A stretch of DNA of 64,000 nucleotides, taken from Ricinus communis. Lineage: Eukaryota; Streptophyta; Magnoliopsida; Malpighiales; Euphorbiaceae. Below the pieces are notes generated by a model that worked only from the letters and a program-made list of their open reading frames with translations, searched no databases and was not told the origin of the DNA. Both the position numbers and the translations under genes were made by a program. Shown here in pieces: positions 57,702 to 64,000 of this stretch (position 1 is the first letter of the stretch; each line of letters opens with the position of its first letter). The stretch spans positions 31,854,342 to 31,918,341 of the forward strand of contig NC_063256.1 in assembly GCF_019578655.1 (NCBI RefSeq), read 5' to 3'.

Positions 57702-58797
57702 GAGTTACTACTTTGTTCTCTGTTATCTAGCCTAAAATAATTGATGAATAATTTCTAAATTTACTAATAACTACAAGCTGATTTCTAAGTGAGATGCAGG
57801 AATGAATGGATAAATGAAACAACCAAGACAAGAAAGCAAACCCAAAGAGAATATAAACTAGTTGGCAATCAAACAAAAGATAACAGATTGATGAGTCCAA
57901 TTATGCTACCCGTGGATAAATTCTTAACTGAATCTGCTTTCTCTCTCGAGATAACCGAATTCCTAAACTCAAGAACCTAAAGTTGGAATCTCTCCCTAAC
58001 AATCGATTCTTAAATTAGCATTAAGCTTTAATTAGCCTCTATTAAGATTTGTTAATTCTTAATCCGACTAGTTTTTTATCCTTATCTCTAAGTGATTATT
58101 AATCAGTTCTTGCTATTCAGATTTCCAATTGCCAAATGAACTTCTCAATCACATAAAGTAATCTAAACACCACAATTCACAACGTCTCATGAATAATGCA
58201 TTATCTTATTAATACTGAAAGTACGAAGGATACAAAAATAACTCAAACAATCCAACAATTTAATACTAAGCCAACATAGTAAAGAAATCCTAATGGATTT
58301 AATCGATCTAGCTACACATATTCATGTTTAAAACAACTAGGAAATCAATTACAACAAAATAATAACAAAAATGAAACATATACACCCTTTTCTCTCGAAT
58401 TGGATGAATAGCTCCATTTCTGAATCTACACTGCAATTGATCTCCCCAATTGCCTCTCGATTTGCTTCACTACTGTACTACACTCGGAATCTTGCGATTC
58501 CAGGATTCTCCCTTTCTGCAACTCTCTCCCGAACTCAGCACTCTGCAAAAACCGAACCAGCCGCCAAATATAACTCTCCCTAGCACAAGATATCATTTTC
58601 CTTATATACTTGTCCCAGCACGGCCATGATCCAGCCCGTGTTGGACCTCCAGGATTTGAAAATTAGCTCTACTCCCTGACCATGCCCTCGCCAGTGCTGA
58701 TCCACCACGGGTAGTGCTGAAGATCGTGATAGCCTCAGAAACCGTGCCAAAATGCCACATTTGAGGATCAAAGGCTAATGGTTGAACACAGACAGAG
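57702..58797 (-). mobile_element. 5' LTR of Athila-F, larger part, lacking the U5 end
   Basis: Matches 53433-54530 from AGTTACTACTTTG on. The last 108 bases of the LTR (53325-53432 in the other copy) are absent and gag sequence follows directly, so U5 end and PBS were deleted. The right side stops at 58797 at a foreign insert and resumes at 62702. Confidence 0.85.
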
Positions 58798-61700
58798 TTT
58801 GCGGACGGGGTCAAGAGTGGCTTGCCGTTGCTGTCGCGTATCCTTAGGGGTCAGGTCCAAAGGGTCAACCACGGTGTCCTTATAGAAGGAATCATCCCCG
58901 GTCCTATAGCCCTTACAGAGCGCTTGGTGTATCGGTTCACTATTTGGTTTATAGTCGAATCTGGAGAGTATGAACTCATCAAATTCTTCTCCATGCTTAT
59001 TCAGAAGGTGTTCGAATGACTTTGAGTTAGACTCGCTACTCAGTAAGCTTGGCTAGTGACGAGGAATCCAGCAAACGAAGGGCAAAGATATATTCGCCTT
59101 TTACTTCTTCTCCGCGAGAAATAGGCGATGCACCATCCTTACTGCTACGTACGTTGACCTTGACTTGACGAATTCATCAAGACGGTGCCGTCTCACTTCG
59201 AGTTCCTTCCTTCGAAGTCAAATCTGATGATATGCTTCGGTGGAAAGATCTCCAGAGATTCTTATCTCATTCCATTCTAGTGATATAAAAAGTGTGCCGC
59301 GCCCGATTCATAAGGGATCCATCTAGTCACTATTTCAATTTTATATTTTCTTAATTCTGATTGTTTTTTAACAACAAGTTTTAAATCTCGTTGCTCCGAA
59401 CATAGGGCTACTTTATTTGTTTGCCATATCTTCGTCAAGGAATCCAGAGATAGGTTCACCTGTTAGAAGTTTTGATCTATGGGCTTTCTTTATCATCAAG
59501 TTCAAGTCGTTGGGCACTTCATGCTATCTGGTTCAGAAAGAAGAAGGGTACTTTAAACCTGGCGGCTACTCACTCTTTGATCATTGATTCACCGGCCCTT
59601 CTATATCAAAGTTAGGGATATTATCTGACAGGACAGAAAGGGATAATGAACTTTTCATGGAGTTCATTGCAAGGTGACGAGCCCCCTGAAGAAAGAAAAT
59701 GGAGAAGATTTAAGGGATCTTTAGAATTGAACTTAAGAGCACATAAGCATGACAAAGGATGGGAGCGGTGATTAACCAGAAACATTATGTGGAATCTCTC
59801 GTACGATATGTCCGGTGGTATGAGGAAGCTTGTTGTGATGACTTATGTTTTGCAACCAAGGGGGCTGCTAGAGCGGTTACTAACTTGGCAAATGCGTTTG
59901 CTTTGTCGGGAACTAAGTCAAAATGGTAGGTTTTAAATCTTTCTCCTCTTGCATAGAAGAACACAACTGTTGTAAAAATTGAGATTTTAGTAGTAGGAGG
60001 CATCCCCTCTTAGTTTTGAGTCTGAACACTCACAAAAGTCGTGGCCTTCCGCGAAGTCCATTGTTCCGGCACTCGGCGAGGGGCTTTTCTGATCTTTCTG
60101 CTCTTGCTAGCAAGAGATTGAATCGGTGCTTGCTATGATTATAAGTATCAGCCAACAAGCATCTCCCTATAGGATATTTCTTAGAGGGCGAAGAAAAGAA
60201 TTCCACTACGGGGCGGCTATCCGCATGTGTCCCAAACAAAGTGACGTCAATTTTTTGAGGAAGCTGGAACCTATATGATGACATCAACCAATAGCTATTA
60301 ATTGCAAAGGCACTTGAGAGAGTAGGAGAAACTCAATTCCACAGTGCTGCTGAGTCGTCGGGCCTCTTTCCCGCTCCTTTTTTGAGATTGCTCTTTTCTA
60401 ATAAGCTCTCTTTGAAGATTGAGCCTTTCTCAATCAATCTGTCAAGGTGGTATCAGAGTGGGTAGATATGATTTCATTTCTTAAATATAAAAAGATATTG
60501 GTTTTAAGCTCCTGCGGGTTACTTTTTGTCTTACGACACGACATGGTAATTGATTAAGTGTGCTTTCCTTTCTAAACAAGATCTGAAAATGTTAAAATCC
60601 AGTTCCAATCTGGATATAAAAATAAGTTCAGTTGTAGAGCTGTGTATTATAAGTGGTCCGAACCTGCCCGGAGCTCGGTTCAGGAACTTTCCTTCGATGC
60701 TGGGTAAGGCAAGGAAGTGATTTAGCACCATTAATGATGTTTGAGCTTATTGGCTTGTCTTGCTTCATTGTTATTTAGACATTACCTGAATTTACTTACT
60801 TGGTAGCCTACGTGAGTATCCGGATGGATAGAGAGGCAAACAAGAAATTTGTATCCTGATGCCATCTGAGCCAAATCATTGGCAGCCTGGCCCATAAGCT
60901 AGCTCCCTTAAAAAGCCACCTGAACTTCACTCCTCACTCAAGGCGCACTAACCACCTTTTATGAAATATTCCCAGCTAATCTAGTTCAATTGGTAAGCTA
61001 GGGATAGCTGGTTCTATGTCCAAAGCTAGAGCTTTGCCCTTCCGTTCCTTCCCGAAAATCTGTACTTTCGGGCACCAAGGCCTATTAGTTTACAAAGTCA
61101 ACATCAGAGTGGCCTTATCTTTTGAGCTTCTTGTAATCAAGCGCGAGGTCGTAGCGTAGAATCGTTGAACTGATCGAACTTTGTTCTTTTCAAGTTGGAG
61201 AAGAAAAATGAGAAATTGAACCATTAGTTTAGTACGGTGGGGTAGGGACTAAGAAGCCAAGTTAAATAGCAAAAGGAAATTTTCAAATTTCTAAGATCGG
61301 ATGTCCTAGAACCGGAGGAGAGGGCTAGAGGAACTTCTCGCAATGGATAAAAAACATCTTTAGCAGGGTAAGCTGGCTAGGGCTTTCATCCTCGAATGGA
61401 AGGAACTGATCTCAATCTTTCGTCGAACACAGCGGTGAAGAGAGGACGGAGCCTTAAGCCCTAGAGAGAACTCTTTCTTCTGCGTAACGTTGTGTTTGTT
61501 CCCTCTTCTTTCAGTCAGCCTGATGGGAAAGGTTTTTGGTTGTTTACCTGCCTGCCTTTCTTTCTTTCTTCAACTCTGACTTCTCCGCCCCATTCTCCGA
61601 AGTTTCCGAAGATTCTTTCCTTTTTTGTACCTTTTGACTTGAAAGGAGCCTTGTTTAGCAGCAAATATTCTTTCATAAGTTTGACGCAAGAGGGATGTGT

Positions 61701-62701
61701 ATGAATTGAACAACCCGCCTTTTCTACTGGTGATCCCTACCTCCGCCCAAAGGTGCTTTTTGAAAGCCGGTCACCGGTAGGCTAAGAACCTTACGCTTCT
61801 ATTATAATTAAGTAAGTAGGAAAGAGCGGATTCACACGCCCAGCCTTATCATAGATATCCCTCACAAAAGTTATCGGTCATGGGAGCTCTATTGGGATAT
61901 ACCTAGTTCTATTAGTAACCAACGTCAGTAGAAATGAGGAGGAGGCTCATTTGTTTTTTCTTAGGGATTCGCGAAGCTTTCTTGGAAAGTCAGAATGGCA
62001 GATTACTCACTGATGAAAAGGTTAAGACTATCTCCATGAGCATTGAGGATAAAAAGATGGGGTTTTCGTGGAAGGTTTAAGCCTTATAAATGAGCAAGAG
62101 GATGCCTTAACTAAAATATGTGTCATCCCTAAAGTTTCAGTGGCAAGGCGGGTCGCTTAAGTGTCAAAACCAAGCGATGGTTGTTTCTCCTTGGCTTATG
62201 CCCCAACCTTGATCCGAAAAGGATCATCCGAAGAATAAGGTAACAATAAATCCTCTCCATGCTAAACCAGAAAGAGAGAGCGGAACATACGTCCAACGTA
62301 GGGAAGCATTAGGTCTATCGTCCCAACCCTATCACTAATGATGGAGAAGGGGCGCATCCCACAACTCATTTGTCAACTAAGATCATTGCACCTACTTTTC
62401 TTGAGCTGGAGCTTCTGTATTGGAGCAAAGGTGGCTGAGACCCATTCTTTATAAGAGAACGGGAATACGGAATGGACTGATATGATCTTGGCTACAAAGG
62501 TCTTATCAATTGAATTTCCAGTTATCCGGAGTTGTATTCGTCACACCACAGAAAGGCGTTATACATTTCGTAAAAAGACTCAGCAAGTGAACTAGGTTTT
62601 GGTATTCCTTCTCGAGCTTCTATTTCTTTAGTTAAAGGAGATTCAAGAACTGGAAAAAATGAAAAAAAGCTTCATAGCTCCAACCGGGGCAAGCCAAAAC
62701 C
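58798..62701. mobile_element. Probable mitochondrial DNA insertion (NUMT)
   Basis: 3.9 kb that interrupts the LTR alignment exactly and differs from everything around it: visibly less AT-rich, no retroelement coding, with the texture of plant mitochondrial intergenic DNA (for example CTACGGGGCGGCTATCCGC near 60210, GTAAGTAGGAAAGAGCGGA near 61813). Open frames are short (72 codons at 59785-60003 and 85 at 60030-60287, both minus) and resemble no protein I know. No rRNA, tRNA or known mitochondrial gene was recognised, so the assignment is by character, not by a gene. It could be a mosaic of several organellar pieces. About 17 bases of the LTR are missing at the junction. Confidence 0.6.
60448..60458 (+). 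other. Isolated PBS-like TGGTATCAGAG in the organelle-like insert
   Basis: Matches the initiator-Met primer site of Copia and many gypsy elements. No LTR end is evident before it. It may mark a retroelement fragment inside the mitochondrial-like DNA, or be chance. Confidence 0.3.
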
Positions 62702-62924
62702 CAGCACGGCCTTGACCTAGGCCGTGCTTAATGTTTGAAATGCGAGCCCTAGTCCAATTTTGATGAATTCCCATCTGTTTTCACACGTTTTGATCTAGGA
62801 TCTATAAATTCTCCTGAAATGCAAAAGGACAGAAAACATGGGTGATCTTGGAATAAAAGCACAATTATTGCTAAGAAAATACACAATAATATGCAAGCTA
62901 ATATGTGTAAGACTATACACATCA
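62702..62924 (-). mobile_element. 5' LTR of Athila-F, outer end
   Basis: AGCACGGCCTTGACCTAGG to TATACACATCA, matching 54557-54781. Followed by the GGGTT duplication. Confidence 0.9.
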
Positions 62925-62929
62925 GGGTT
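62925..62929. repeat. Target site duplication GGGTT (right copy)
   Basis: Identical to 53320-53324. Confidence 0.9.
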
Positions 62930-64000
62930 GTTCTGCTGCCCAGGAGCATTTCCCACATAATTAACCTGCTTCGGCTTAGTGAAGGTATTCCCATATTGAC
63001 AATCTTGACTTTGATGACCACACCCACACTAATCACGAGTCATAACTTGTGCTTGCTTTCTAGATGAAGACATAGTCAAAGCATCCATCTTCATGCTCAT
63101 GGCCTCTAACTATGGATTCACAGCTACCATAGGGTCTACCGCATGGATTCCACTCCCTTTTACTCGAACTTGCTCTCTTGGATTTTGCCACTAATAGTTT
63201 ATAACTACCATATCATCAATAAGATCCATAGCTTGCTCAGGAGTCTTATTGTTTAGTGATCCACTTGTTGCAACATTAATAGACTGTTTACTTGCGTATT
63301 TCAATCCATTAAAGAATGTTTGAATTTGCAACCATAAAGGTAAACCATAATGTGGACAACTCCTTAGTAAATCCTTGAAACATTCCCAGCAATCTTACAG
63401 AATCTCATTCTCTTATTGAAGAAAGCCTGTTATTTCATTCCTCAACTTTGCCATCTTAGAAGGTGGAAAGTATCTCTTTAAGAATTTCTTAGCCAGATAA
63501 TTCTAGGTCGTAAATGTCCCAGCTAGAAATAATTTTAACCACTTCTTTGGCTTATCCCTCAATAAGAATGGGAATAGCCTCAATCGAATAGCATCATCTA
63601 ATATCTCATTAATCTTGAAGGTATCGCAAATCTCTAGAAAATCATCCAAGTGGGCATTTGGATCCTCATTGGGTAAACCATCAAACATGTAATTATTTTG
63701 CACCATCTGAATAATGCTGGGCTTGATCTTGAAGTTGTTTGCCGCAACATTCAGCTAAACAATACTCGATTATGGCCACATTAAGAGTTGGACGTGCATA
63801 CTCTTGTATGGTTCTCTCCCTAGGTGGAGCTGCCATTCTACATTATTCCTCTTCTTGTTTTGGTTCTCCTTCTTGATTCTGATTCTGAAACTCTACCACC
63901 TTTTTGCTAAAGCTCATTCTCATTCTTTTGTTTGCTACTTCCTCAATGTTCTTTCCAACTCTGGTTCATAAGCGAATAGTTCCGTTGAACTAGCTCGGGT
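62930..64000 (-). pseudogene. Athila-E gag, N-terminal and core part (runs off the window)
   Basis: Minus strand from the right edge: a Gln-rich region, then the open frame 63503-63706 with MVQNNYMFDGLPNEDPNAHL, DFLEICDTFKINEILDDAIR and LRLFPFLLRDKPKKWLKLF, the classic gag core. It continues KFLKRYFPPSKMAKLRNEIT, a stop or two near 63400, CPHYGLPLWLQIQTFFNGL, NNKTPEQAMDLIDDM and INYQWQNPREQ. Next comes a zinc-knuckle remnant CGCGHQSQDC near 63020, and finally KQVNYVGNAPGQQN at the Athila-F border. The start of gag, the PBS and the 5' LTR are right of the window. Confidence 0.85.

Noticed and set aside
58798..62701. Plastid origin of the insert
   Set aside because: No plastid gene or tRNA was recognised, and the texture is more like mitochondrial intergenic DNA. 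Only a database search can settle it.
1..64000. CRISPR arrays, bacterial operons, phage genes
   Set aside because: No regular repeat-spacer arrays or dense gene clusters; plant retroelements and a plant gene account for the content.

Overview
The window is nuclear DNA of a flowering plant, very probably a eudicot. It is AT-rich, about nine tenths of it is decayed, nested LTR retrotransposons, and it holds one convincing host gene. That gene, at about 39.7-40.6 kb on the minus strand, is an intronless phytolongin (PHYL1-type longin/SNARE-like protein), a plant-specific family. No bacterial, plasmid or phage features, tRNA, rRNA or CRISPR array were seen. The style of the gene and repeats would suit a rosid such as Malpighiales, but the species is not established.

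Left part (1-25 kb): the 3' end of an Athila-type Ty3/gypsy element in plus orientation comes first, and its 3' LTR (1924-4358) contains a foreign block of gag/protease coding sequence. A possible small LTR follows (4359-4979). Then comes a four-level nest. A minus-strand Tat-type element (Tat-A) has its 5' LTR split into 6994-8112 and 23840-25008 by a minus-strand Ty1/copia element (8113-23834, exact target duplication TCATG). The Copia LTR is broken by a plus-strand chromovirus-like gypsy element (8549-12139), whose gag is in turn broken by a second, plus-strand Tat element (Tat-B, from 12140).

Middle (25-43 kb): a third Tat element (Tat-C, minus; 5' LTR 32646-34899) keeps leader/gag, a protease region with a G-patch-like motif, part of RT and an integrase core. 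A plant mobile domain pseudogene lies downstream of its pol in the same orientation, next to an irregular tandem repeat. After about 4.8 kb of remnants and noncoding DNA comes the phytolongin gene with its leader, which has two possible uORFs. The end of a second chromovirus follows (42.2-43.1 kb).

Right part (43-64 kb): a minus-strand Athila element (Athila-E) runs from its 3' LTR (43112-44509) through an env-like ORF with an acidic tail, a small AT-hook ORF, integrase, RNase H, RT, protease and gag to the right edge. Its gag is split by a deleted Athila relative (Athila-F, 53325-62924, target duplication GGGTT). The 5' LTR of Athila-F carries about 3.9 kb of less AT-rich DNA that looks like mitochondrial intergenic sequence (a NUMT).

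The retroelements are all coding-defective (stops, frameshifts, internal deletions), so nothing here looks autonomous. Many stops sit where Gln (CAG) or Trp (TGG) is expected, which fits long-term cytosine methylation and deamination. The value of the window lies in its insertion history, the LTR motif architecture, the captured host domain and the organellar insert.
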